Positions 9,680 to 17,241 of a stretch of 64,000 nt of DNA are shown piece after piece (within the stretch, counting starts at the first letter, position 1; each line of letters opens with the position of its first letter). The DNA comes from Marinactinospora thermotolerans DSM 45154 (GTDB taxonomy: Bacteria > Actinomycetota > Actinomycetes > Streptosporangiales > Streptosporangiaceae): the NCBI RefSeq assembly GCF_900167435.1, contig NZ_FUWS01000010.1, forward strand, positions 62,001 through 126,000. The letters run 5' to 3'. The notes beneath the pieces are model-generated. The model had not been told where the DNA came from. It did not search any database and saw only the letters and a program-made list of their open reading frames with translations. Position numbers and translations under genes: made by a program.

Positions 9680-10522
9680 TCAGGGGTCCATGTCCGAGGC
9701 GCCGCGCTCGGCGAACACCTCCATCGCCTTGCGGGTCACCGGCCCCGGCGCCTGCGGCAGCTCCCGGCCGTCGATCGCGCGGATCGGCTGGACATCGCGT
9801 CCGGTCGAGGCCAGGAACGCCTCCTCGACCTCGCCCAGCCGCGCCACCGGCAGGTCGGCCTCCTCGCCGCCGCACCACTCCAGCACGAGTTCCCGGGTGA
9901 TCCCCGCGAGCGGTCCCGCGGCGAGCGGCGGCGTGATCAGCCGGCCGTCCACCACCACGAAGACGTTGCTTCCGGTCCCCTCGCACAGGTTGCCGGCGGT
10001 GTTGGCGAAGATCGCCTCCCCCGCGCCCCGCTCCCGCGCATAGGCCAGCGCGACCACGTTCTCCGCGTAGGAGGTCGTCTTCAGGCCACTGAGAGCGCCG
10101 TTCTCGTTGCGCGTCCACGGCACGAGCACGACATCGACCATGGGTGCCGGCCTGGCGAACTCCGCGACCGCCACCATGCAGGTCGGCTCCCCCGGTCCAC
10201 GGTCGGAACCGAGCGGCCCCACCCCGGCGGTCACGGTGATGCGCACCCGGGCCGGGTCGATGGCCGGATTGGCCTCCAGGACCTGGCGCACCCCATCGGC
10301 GATGCGTTCCAGATCGGGCGCGGGCAGGCCGATCCCCTCGGCGGAACGGGCGAGACGGCGCAGGTGCCGAGTGAGCGCGAACGGCCGGCCTCCCACCGCC
10401 TTGACCGTCTCGAAGACGCCGTCGCCGACGGTGATCCCGTGGTCCAGGGCCGGGATTTGGACCTCCTCCGCCTCCAGCACGCGCCCCGCGCCGTATCCGG
10501 CGCCGGCGATCCACATCCGCAT
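9680..10522 (-). CDS. class IV aminotransferase / aminodeoxychorismate lyase-like
   Basis: 280-residue fold-type IV PLP enzyme. The PLP lysine is probably in GLKTTSYAENV. The block FANTAGNLCEGTGSNVFVV and the early DHGITVGDGVFETVK are hallmarks of the aminodeoxychorismate lyase / branched-chain aminotransferase group. Length and sequence style favour the lyase (PabC-like, folate pathway), but no pabA/pabB is adjacent, so the substrate stays open. ATG 10522 has GGGAGGAG nine bases upstream; the frame continues to 10729 without support. Ends against ssgB at a shared terminator. Confidence 0.85.
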   Translation of the reverse strand: MRMWIAGAGYGAGRVLEAEEVQIPALDHGITVGDGVFETVKAVGGRPFALTRHLRRLARSAEGIGLPAPDLERIADGVRQVLEANPAIDPARVRITVTAGVGPLGSDRGPGEPTCMVAVAEFARPAPMVDVVLVPWTRNENGALSGLKTTSYAENVVALAYARERGAGEAIFANTAGNLCEGTGSNVFVVVDGRLITPPLAAGPLAGITRELVLEWCGGEEADLPVARLGEVEEAFLASTGRDVQPIRAIDGRELPQAPGPVTRKAMEVFAERGASDMDP

Positions 10523-10897
10523 CTCGCTCGTCTCCTCCCGCTCGGTCCTCGCTGACCTGATCCTGCCACTCTCCCCGGCCGCAACGGGCCTTGGACGTGC
10601 GCTGCCGGCGACAACGTCGGACGGTACGATCGCAACCCCTCTGACCAGCACCGGCCGGGTTTCATGTTTCGCGGCGTGCGCGGGAGTACCGTAGCCAACC
10701 ACCACGGTGCGCCCCCAGTCGGATCGCAACCTCAGCGGTTCGGAATCTACGCAGAGAGGAGCCGGATAAGTTACGAATGACTATCATCTGGGCAACACTT
10801 GCGGGACACTCGCATGCGTCCACAGATAGCCGTACGTGAATCTCCGTCCCCTTCCCCCTCCCTGCCCACACCGAAGACGAAACAGATCAAGAGAGCC
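10523..10897. other. divergent promoter region, aminotransferase / roadblock gene
   Basis: 375 bases between divergent genes. No supported coding frame. An A/T-richer patch around 10770-10800 probably contains the promoter of the roadblock gene. Nothing else is identifiable. Confidence 0.4.
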
Positions 10898-11329
10898 ATG
10901 ACCTCACGGAGCACCGCCCCTGGCGAGCTGAGCTGGTTGCTCGACGACCTCCTCACCCGTGCGGAGGGCACGCATCACGCCATCGTGCTGTCCACCGACG
11001 GGCTGCTGATGGCGTCGTCGAGTCAACTGGAACGGCCGGCCGCGGAGCACCTCGCGGCGATCGCCTCGGGGCTACAGAGTCTGGCCGGCGGAGTGAGCAA
11101 GCAGTTCGCCGCCGGGGAGATCCGCCAAAGCATCATCGAGATGGACAAGGCCTTCCTGTTCGTCGCAGCGGCCGGGGAGGGTGCCTGCATGGCGCTCGTC
11201 TCCGACTCCGAGTGCGATGTCGGCCTGGTCGCCTACGAAATGAACAAAGTGATCCAGCGTGTCGGACAGTACCTGTCGGCTCCGCCGCGCCCGGACATGC
11301 CCTCCACGCCGGCGCGCGTCAAGGGCTGA
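10898..11329 (+). CDS. roadblock/LC7 domain protein, stand-alone
   Basis: 143 residues spanning one roadblock/LC7 domain. ELSWLLDDLLTRAEGTHHAIVLSTDGL at the start (partial pattern: LSWLLDDLL, HAIVLSTDGL), ASGLQSLAGGVSKQF and the C-terminal GLVAYEMNKVI match the CvnB class of actinobacterial conservons. In a conservon, CvnB acts with a sensor kinase (CvnA), a DUF742 protein (CvnC) and a GTPase (CvnD) in a membrane G-protein-like signalling complex. None of these partners flanks the gene here. ATG 10898 starts at the domain edge; the frame extends further upstream without a ribosome site. Followed by a hairpin and then tRNA genes. Confidence 0.85.
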   Translation: MTSRSTAPGELSWLLDDLLTRAEGTHHAIVLSTDGLLMASSSQLERPAAEHLAAIASGLQSLAGGVSKQFAAGEIRQSIIEMDKAFLFVAAAGEGACMALVSDSECDVGLVAYEMNKVIQRVGQYLSAPPRPDMPSTPARVKG

Positions 11330-11338
11330 ACATCGGGC

Positions 11339-11360
11339 CCGGGGCCGTGCGCGGCCCCGG
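11339..11360 (+). terminator. terminator of roadblock gene
   Basis: A nine-base-pair GC stem (11339-11347 with 11352-11360) and a TGCG loop begin ten bases after the stop codon. Confidence 0.7.
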
Positions 11361-11422
11361 CCCCGCCCCCTCACCGACGCCCCCGCGAACCACCGCTTTC
11401 CCCTCGGCCAGCGCTTTCGAGT

Positions 11423-11450
11423 TTGTACAAGCGCCGGAATCCGCTAGAGT
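11423..11450 (+). promoter_or_regulatory. promoter of tRNA array 1
   Basis: A TTGTAC -35-like element (11423-11428), a 16-base spacer and a TAGAGT -10-like element (11445-11450) lie about 55 bases upstream of the first tRNA. The bases after the -10 (GTTCTT) recur at the second tRNA array (45189-45194). Confidence 0.6.
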
Positions 11451-11504
11451 TCTTAACGCAGCGAGGGACGCGGCCCGGGAAACCGGATCCGGATCACTCG
11501 CCGC

Positions 11505-11577
11505 GCGGACGTGGCTCAGCTGGTAGAGCATCACCTTGCCAAGGTGAGGGTCGCGGGTTCGAATCCCGTCGTCCGCT
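11505..11577 (+). tRNA. tRNA-Gly (GCC), copy 1
   Basis: A 73-nt cloverleaf with acceptor 11505-11511 paired to 11570-11576. Anticodon loop TTGCCAA gives GCC. First gene of a four-tRNA array; CCA is not encoded. Confidence 0.96.
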
Positions 11578-11615
11578 CGAAGCAACAAGGTCTCATGGAC
11601 ACCGTTCCATGACAC

Positions 11616-11688
11616 GCGGACGTGGCTCAGCTGGTAGAGCATCACCTTGCCAAGGTGAGGGTCGCGGGTTCGAATCCCGTCGTCCGCT
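11616..11688 (+). tRNA. tRNA-Gly (GCC), copy 2
   Basis: Identical in sequence to the copy at 11505-11577 and separated from it by 38 bases. Tandem duplication of the same glycine tRNA. Confidence 0.96.
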
Positions 11689-11726
11689 CGGAGAAGCCCT
11701 CGGGTACCCCACCCGGCGGCACTCGT

Positions 11727-11798
11727 GGCGGAGTGGCCGAGTGGCTTAGGCAAGGGACTGCAAATCCCTGTACACGGGTTCGATTCCCGTCTCCGCCT
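11727..11798 (+). tRNA. tRNA-Cys (GCA)
   Basis: A 72-nt cloverleaf with acceptor GGCGGAG (11727-11733) paired to 11791-11797 and discriminator T, as expected for cysteine. Anticodon loop CTGCAAA gives GCA. The next three bases are CCA (11799-11801), so the 3' end may be genomically encoded. It differs at many positions from the second tRNA-Cys at 45357. Confidence 0.94.
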
Positions 11799-11817
11799 CC
11801 AATCCAAGTCTCGACTT

Positions 11818-11891
11818 GGGCGGTTAGCTCAGTTGGTTAGAGCGCTACCTTGACACGGTAGAGGTCACAGGTTCGAATCCTGTATCGCCCA
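11818..11891 (+). tRNA. tRNA-Val (GAC), copy 1
   Basis: A 74-nt cloverleaf with anticodon loop TTGACAC giving GAC. Discriminator A at 11891 is followed by encoded CCA. Identical copy at 45440. Last tRNA of the array, with a terminator ten bases on. Confidence 0.96.
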
Positions 11892-11900
11892 CCACCCTCA

Positions 11901-11927
11901 AAGGGCCAGAGGTCTCCTCTGGCCCTT
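11901..11927 (+). terminator. terminator of tRNA array 1
   Basis: A perfect 12-bp stem (11901-11912 with 11916-11927) with a 3-base loop, followed by CGGCTTTT. A textbook intrinsic terminator. Confidence 0.92.
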
Positions 11928-12339
11928 CGGCTTTTCCCATAGTCATTGGAGGCCGAGCGGCATCGACCTGACGGCCCCAGAGGCCGTCCCGGCCACCGCT
12001 ACTCCGCACGCCGGCGAGCCGTCACGCCCCGCCGTCCGAACGCGCCCCCGCCTTCCGCGCCCTAGGGTGTCGCGCGTCCTCGCCCGACAAAAGCGGGGCC
12101 ACGGCTCCCCACCTGGTCCCCGGCAGTGACCGGACGCTCTTCCCCGCACGGAATCTGGGTAGGACTGGTGTCGCTTGGGACCCTGGGCACGATGGCACTC
12201 CTCTCGTACCTCGTGGCTACCTTCCCGCCCTCTCGAGAGAAGAGGCCGTCATACCCCCAGGTCGACCATGTGGAGGACGAACATGGGTGGGCCCTCGCCC
12301 ATCCCCCATATATCCCCCGGAAAGCATGGAGACCGACAG
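11928..12339 (+). other. intergenic region, possible small membrane ORF
   Basis: Mostly unassigned. A GTG-started frame at 12126-12362 would encode 78 residues with one hydrophobic stretch (GLVSLGTLGTMALLSYLV) and would overlap the start of the next gene by 23 bases. It has no visible ribosome site and no recognisable relative, so I do not call it a gene. Confidence 0.25.
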
Positions 12340-13722
12340 ATGCTCCCTCTCATCGGCCGTGAGCCCGCGGTGGTCGTCGGTGCCGGCATCGCCGGGCTGC
12401 TGGCAGCCCGCGTCCTCGCCGCCCATCACCCCGAGGTCATCGTGGTGGACCGCGACCGCCTTCCAGACCGGCCTCAGCGCCGAGCGGGCGTTCCCCAGAG
12501 CAGCCACGTCCACGCCCTGTTCGCCAAGGGGGTGGAGACCATCGACGCGCTCCTTCCCGGCTTCAGCGACGAGGTGTGCCGTAGGGGCGGACACCGTATC
12601 GACGCCTGCAACGACTTGGCGGTGGCCACCCCGCACGGATGGGGGACCCGCTTCCACTCCGGACTGGGCGCGGTGAGCGCCAGCCGCCCCCTCATCGAGG
12701 CGGTGATCCGCGAACGTGTGCTCGCCCTGCCCCGGGTACGCCTTCTCCAGGAGCACACGGTGGACTCCCTGGTGGGAACCCCTCGGCACGTGACCGCGGT
12801 GACGCTCCGCCATCGGACCACCGGCCGCGGCTTCGACCTGCCCACCGGCCTGGTCGTGGACGCCACGGGCCGCGGCTCCCGGCTGCCGGCGTGGCTGGAG
12901 GAGCTGGGCTGTCCCCCGGTCCCCGAGACCGTGGTCGACGCCCACCTGCGCTACGCGACCCGCGTCTACCAGCTGGACGGCGACGCCGAACCACGAGGGT
13001 GGCGCGCCTGTTATTCCTTACCGTTCGGGCCGGCGATCACACGGGGAGGAGTGCTGGCCCCCCTCGAGGGCGACCGCTGGATCGCCACGCTCAGCGGGGT
13101 GGGAAACGACCAGCCCTCCTCACGCGCCGAGGACTTCCTTCCGTTCGCCCGCACGCTGACCACTCCACTCATCGCCACCACCCTGGCCGACGCGCACCCC
13201 CTGACCCCCGTGCTCTGCAGCGGTTCCACCGCGAACAGGAGACGCCGTCTGGGCGACGTCACGGAACTTCCCGACAACCTCGTGGGCGTCGGCGACTCCG
13301 TCTGCGCGCTCAACCCCGTATACGCCCAGGGCATGACGCTGGCGGCGCTCAGCGCACGCCTGCTGGACTCCTGGCTGGAGAGCGGGCTCCCTCCCCGCCA
13401 CTTCCACCGCCGCCTCCAGCAACTACACGAAGTCCCGTGGATCATGGCCACCGTCGCCGACCGGCGCTTCCCTGACACCGACGGGCCCGCGACGCCGTTC
13501 CACCACCGGCTCATGGGGCGTTATCTCGACCGCGTCCTGGCCGCGGGCACCCGCCACCCCACCGCCCAACACGCCTTCATGGGACTTCTCAACCTGAGCC
13601 ACGGCCCCGCGTCACTGCTGTCCCCCGGGGTGGCGTTGCGGGTCGCCATGCCCTCCCTCCTCCCACGGTCGTGGTCCATGGCAGCGGCTCCCGCCGAAAG
13701 GACCGTCTCCCCCTCCCGTTGA
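12340..13722 (+). CDS. FAD-dependent oxidoreductase
   Basis: 460 residues. The Rossmann motif VVVGAGIAGLLAARVLA is near the N-terminus, followed by the variable segment GVPQSSHVHALFAKG and the second FAD motif VGVGDSVCALNPVYAQGMT near residue 310, as in geranylgeranyl-reductase/halogenase-type flavoproteins of actinomycetes. No halogenase WxWxIP motif is present, so hydroxylation or reduction of a lipophilic or aromatic substrate is likelier. ATG 12340 has GGAG eight bases upstream. The gene stands alone between the tRNA array and the lanthipeptide cluster; no evidence ties it to that cluster, which reads on the other strand. Confidence 0.82.
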   Translation: MLPLIGREPAVVVGAGIAGLLAARVLAAHHPEVIVVDRDRLPDRPQRRAGVPQSSHVHALFAKGVETIDALLPGFSDEVCRRGGHRIDACNDLAVATPHGWGTRFHSGLGAVSASRPLIEAVIRERVLALPRVRLLQEHTVDSLVGTPRHVTAVTLRHRTTGRGFDLPTGLVVDATGRGSRLPAWLEELGCPPVPETVVDAHLRYATRVYQLDGDAEPRGWRACYSLPFGPAITRGGVLAPLEGDRWIATLSGVGNDQPSSRAEDFLPFARTLTTPLIATTLADAHPLTPVLCSGSTANRRRRLGDVTELPDNLVGVGDSVCALNPVYAQGMTLAALSARLLDSWLESGLPPRHFHRRLQQLHEVPWIMATVADRRFPDTDGPATPFHHRLMGRYLDRVLAAGTRHPTAQHAFMGLLNLSHGPASLLSPGVALRVAMPSLLPRSWSMAAAPAERTVSPSR

Positions 13723-13832
13723 GCGAGGGCGCCGCCGGAGGCGGACGGACGGCATAGGAGTACCGATTGGGACGGGCCGTGTCGCATCGGGGACCGTGAC
13801 ACAGGATCATCGCCCGGACACGGAAGGAGACC

Positions 13833-13862
13833 GCCCTCCCCGCGCGCTCGCGCGGGGAGGGC
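13833..13862. terminator. bidirectional terminator hairpin
   Basis: A perfect 12-bp stem (13833-13844 with 13851-13862) plus two inner pairs. It lies between the convergent FAD oxidoreductase gene and the last gene of the lanthipeptide operon. Confidence 0.8.
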
Positions 13863-14348
13863 GCCCGCGAAACCCGCGCTGTGCCGCGTGGACGCCCCGT
13901 CGGCCACCAGGCGGCATGCCGGTCCCCGACGCGCCCCCTGCGATGAGCCCCCTCGGGAGGGCGTGGGGAGCGGGACGCCGCCGCTCCCCCTCCGCGCCGT
14001 CCCGGTCCCTGGGTGCCCCTCCCACCGGGACCCGCGCCCCAAGGCGCGGTGACGATCGGCCGTGTCGGTGAGACCGTGTCCGCGGTCCCACCGGCAGGGC
14101 GGGTACCGGCAGGCCCCTCTTACCCGTGCCAAGGGGCGTCCGCCCCCTCCACCGCCACGCGTCCGGCGAACGAGACGGCCCGGGGATGCCCGTCTCGTAT
14201 AGGGCGTGGACGACCTGGGCTCCTCCCCCGATCGGACCGGGCGTGGACACCGGCGCTTCGAGACCGGCGCCGCCTCCCCGAACGGACGCGCGGTTGGCCA
14301 CGTGACGATGCGGGCCCTGCGTCTCCCGAGCGCGGCCCGGGCACGGGA
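13863..14348. other. non-coding tail of lanthipeptide cluster
   Basis: About 490 bases downstream of the exporter permease gene. No frame resembles a protein family, and no repeat or RNA gene was recognised. Confidence 0.4.
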
Positions 14349-15227
14349 TCAGTCGATGCGGGCGAACCTGCGGGCCGCCAACGCCAACAGCACCACGCTG
14401 AAGCCGACCGCCAGACCCAGCTCGAGAAGCACCGGTGGATGCCAGGTTCCCCATGCCACCGGGTCGGCGAGCGCGACACCGTCCTCGGTGTAGTGGGCGA
14501 TGGTCCGGCGCATCGCGTCGATCGTGTAGGTCAGCGGGTTCACCAGGGCGACCGGCACCATCCAGGTCGGCATGGCCGCGACCGGGAACACCGCGCCCGA
14601 CAGGAAGAGCAACGGGGTCATCAGCACACCGAGGACGATGTTGAACGTCTGGATGCGCCGGATGGTCACGGCCACCAGCGCACCGAGCGCGGTCATGACG
14701 AGCGAGGCCAACCCCAATTCGGCGAGCAGCAGCAACGACAGACCGAAACGGTAGGGGACGCCGACCAGCCCACAGCAGAGGAGGACGACGGTTCCGGTAC
14801 AGGTGGCGACCGTGGCCCCGCCCAGGCACTTGCCGATGAGCAGGGTCGAACGACGCACCGGAGCGACGAGCATCTCGCGCAGGAACCCGCTCTGCCGATC
14901 CCAGACGATGGACGCCCCCACCGAGACCGCGGGCACCTGGGCGGCCATGACGAGCACGCCGGGGAACAGGAAGACCAGGTAGTCGGCGCCCGCGCCCGGG
15001 TCGGCGCCGGCCTGGGCGTAGAGCCGGGAGAGCCCCACCCCGAGGATGAACAGGAAGATCAGCGGCTGGAAGAGCGACACAGCGGTGCGCGCGGGATCGC
15101 GCAGGAAGTGCAGCATCTCGCGCCACCACACCATGCGGCCGGCGCGCAGCTCGGCGCCGAATGTGGAGGAACGGTCCCTCTCGTCACCGACAGCGCCCCG
15201 GTCGGAGGGGGCCACGATCGAGGTCAT
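14349..15227 (-). CDS. ABC-2 type transporter permease, CinH-like
   Basis: 292 residues with six predicted membrane helices (for example PLIFLFILGVGLSRL, GVLVMAAQVPAVSVGA, VLLCCGLVGVPYRFGLSLLL, NIVLGVLMTPLLFLSGAVFP), the layout of DrrB-like ABC-2 permeases. Its start overlaps the end of the ATPase gene by 4 bases, so the two are translationally coupled and should form one exporter. In the cinnamycin cluster the equivalent pair CinT/CinH exports or protects against the lantibiotic; the same role is inferred here. Last gene of the operon. Confidence 0.88.
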   Translation of the reverse strand: MTSIVAPSDRGAVGDERDRSSTFGAELRAGRMVWWREMLHFLRDPARTAVSLFQPLIFLFILGVGLSRLYAQAGADPGAGADYLVFLFPGVLVMAAQVPAVSVGASIVWDRQSGFLREMLVAPVRRSTLLIGKCLGGATVATCTGTVVLLCCGLVGVPYRFGLSLLLLAELGLASLVMTALGALVAVTIRRIQTFNIVLGVLMTPLLFLSGAVFPVAAMPTWMVPVALVNPLTYTIDAMRRTIAHYTEDGVALADPVAWGTWHPPVLLELGLAVGFSVVLLALAARRFARID

Positions 15228-16270
15228 GAGCGGTCTCCGGCGAGTTCGGTGAGCGTGGCGCTGGCGGGCGTCGGCTCCTCGCGGATCCGGTGCCCGGTGT
15301 GGTGGAGGAAGACGTCGTCGAGGGTGGGGCGGGTGACGGTGACCGCGTAGACGGGCACATCCAGTCCCGCGCAGAGCCGGGGGACGAGGCGGGCGCCGTC
15401 GGGAGCGCGGACCGCGACGCCGCCGGCCCCCACCGCCGGGTCCAGGCCGAAACGGTCCCGCAGGTCGCGGGCCGCCGCCGCGTCGTCGCCGGTGCGCAGT
15501 TCCACCAGGTCGGCGCCGACCACCGATTTGAGCTCTTCAGGGGAGCCCTGGGTGACGATGCGGCCGTGGTCGATGATGGCGATCCGGTCGCACTGCTCGG
15601 CCTCGTCCAGGTAGTGCGTGGTGAGGAAGAGGGTGGTGTCCTCACGCCGACGGACCTCGCGCAGATGCTCCCAGATGTCGGCGCGGGCCTGCGGGTCGAG
15701 TCCCAGGGTGGGCTCGTCCAAGAACAGCACGCTGGGCCGGTGGAGCAACCCTCGGGCGATCTCCAGACGCCGGCGCATCCCCCCGGAGAACGTGCGCACC
15801 GGTCGGTCGCGGCGGTCGGTGAGCCCGGCGAGGGACAGCATCTCCTCGATGCGCCCGGCCAGTGTGGCGCGCGGCAGCGCGTACAGGTCGGCGTGGAAGC
15901 GCAGGTTCTCCTCGGCGGTGAGTTCGAGATCGAGGGTGGTCTCCTGGAAGACCAGGCCGAGCCGGCGGCGGACCCGGCCGGGGGCCGTGCAGGTGTCGTG
16001 TCCGGCGATCTCGATGCGGCCCGCGGTGGGGCGGGCCAGCGTGCACATCATGGCGATGGTGGTCGTCTTGCCGCACCCGTTGGGGCCGAGGAAGCCGAAC
16101 ATCTCGCCCTGGGCGACGGTGAGGTCGAGGCCGCGGACCGCCTCGACACCGGGATAGTTCTTGCGCACTCCGACGGCCCGGATCGCCGGAACGGCGTGAC
16201 CGTCCGGCGTTTCGGGGAGCGGGCCGGCAGGAGCGGGCGTGCGTCCACCGAAACGCCGGATTCGGAACAA
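15224..16270 (-). CDS. ABC transporter ATP-binding protein, CinT-like
   Basis: 348-residue DrrA-type ATPase: Walker A GPNGCGKTT, Q-loop VFQETTLDLELT, signature FSGGMRRRLEIARGL, Walker B LFLDEPTLGLDP, and H-loop TTHYLDEAE, then the roughly 100-residue C-terminal domain of this subfamily. TTG 16270 (LFRIRRF) is preferred, since GGGAG lies six bases upstream; GTG 16321 has no ribosome site. Works with the overlapping permease. No protease domain is present, so leader removal must be done by another enzyme, as in cinnamycin, where the leader ends in an AXA signal-peptidase-like site. Confidence 0.9.
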   Translation of the reverse strand: MFRIRRFGGRTPAPAGPLPETPDGHAVPAIRAVGVRKNYPGVEAVRGLDLTVAQGEMFGFLGPNGCGKTTTIAMMCTLARPTAGRIEIAGHDTCTAPGRVRRRLGLVFQETTLDLELTAEENLRFHADLYALPRATLAGRIEEMLSLAGLTDRRDRPVRTFSGGMRRRLEIARGLLHRPSVLFLDEPTLGLDPQARADIWEHLREVRRREDTTLFLTTHYLDEAEQCDRIAIIDHGRIVTQGSPEELKSVVGADLVELRTGDDAAAARDLRDRFGLDPAVGAGGVAVRAPDGARLVPRLCAGLDVPVYAVTVTRPTLDDVFLHHTGHRIREEPTPASATLTELAGDRS

Positions 16271-16330
16271 CGGGGTCTCCCTTCGCTGGTGGGGCGACCG
16301 CGGTCGCGGTCGCCGTGGCACGGGGCCGGA

Positions 16331-17233
16331 TCAGGCGGGCAGCCCCAGACGTTCGCGCCAGTCGTCGGGGACCACGAACCCGAAGCTCCACCGGTGGCGT
16401 TGGGTGGGGTTGACGATGCAGTGCCAGAAGAGCCGGTCGGGATCCTGCTCGATCTTGAAGAACCGGGCGATGCGCGGACGCTCGCGCAAGGTGACGAGCT
16501 CACCCGTCCGCGGATGCAGGTAGCGGAAGAAGGTGGTGTGCTCGGGATCGGTGAAGGGGGCGTCGAAGTCGATGAGGTACATGCGCCAGCCCGGTTGGGT
16601 CTCGTTGGTGTGCCACAGCCGGTAGCTGGACGGCGGATACCACATGGACCCCGAGAAACGGACCTCGGTGCCGAAGGCCCTTTCGAGCGCTCCGACGGCG
16701 GCGCTCTTGGCGTCGAGATAGGAGTCGTACCCGGAGTGGTCGACGTGCTCGTCGAGGTTGACGAGGTGGAAACCCCGCTGTTGGGGGTCGGCTCCCCTGG
16801 CGCTCTCCTCCCGCTCGACCCGGTTCTGCCAGCGCCGGAACTCCTGGCTCACCGGGGAGAGGTCGGTGGAGGCGCGGTCCTCCTCACGGTAGCGGTCGGC
16901 GAAACGGGCGAGGTCGACCGTGTCCGGTTGCACCTTGAGCCGGGGGAGCAGATCGATGATGTCGCCGAATCCGGGGAGATCGGCGATGTCGTATTCGTGG
17001 TGGTAGAAGACTGATTCGGAGGGAGGCGGCGACGCCGCGGGGCGCGGTCCCGGCGCGGACTCGGGGGCGAAGGACATGGAGGCCGTCGCGAGGTCACCCA
17101 GGTGGAAGTCGTAACCGTGCCGGCGGCCGAGCGCGATGATCTCCTTCGGCCCGGTCATGGCCCGAAGGGTCCGCATGAGCTCCTCCGAGGCGTACGCGGT
17201 GCGCAGGAAATCGGTGCAGGATTCGATCGACAT
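16331..17233 (-). CDS. CinX/DurX-like hydroxylase with Nif11-like N-terminus
   Basis: 300 residues. Residues 1-50 (CTDFLRTAYASEELM ... KEIIALGRRHGYDF) look like a Nif11-type leader domain. A linker rich in Pro/Ser follows. The C-terminal half (WYPPSSYRLWHTNETQPGW, MYLIDFDAP, RLFWHCIVNPTQRHRWSF) resembles 2-oxoglutarate/Fe(II) oxygenases; probable metal ligands include His in WHTNE and His in LFWHC, with Arg in QRHRW for 2-oxoglutarate. By position and family it should hydroxylate Asp15 of the lanthipeptide, as CinX does. It starts 9 bases after the lanM stop. The N-terminal domain assignment is mine and should be checked. Confidence 0.8.
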   Translation of the reverse strand: MSIESCTDFLRTAYASEELMRTLRAMTGPKEIIALGRRHGYDFHLGDLATASMSFAPESAPGPRPAASPPPSESVFYHHEYDIADLPGFGDIIDLLPRLKVQPDTVDLARFADRYREEDRASTDLSPVSQEFRRWQNRVEREESARGADPQQRGFHLVNLDEHVDHSGYDSYLDAKSAAVGALERAFGTEVRFSGSMWYPPSSYRLWHTNETQPGWRMYLIDFDAPFTDPEHTTFFRYLHPRTGELVTLRERPRIARFFKIEQDPDRLFWHCIVNPTQRHRWSFGFVVPDDWRERLGLPA

Positions 17234-17241
17234 CGGTCGGG

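Noticed and set aside
12340-13722. FAD oxidoreductase as part of the lanthipeptide cluster
   Set aside because: It lies on the opposite strand beyond a strong bidirectional terminator, and cinnamycin-type maturation does not need it; kept separate.
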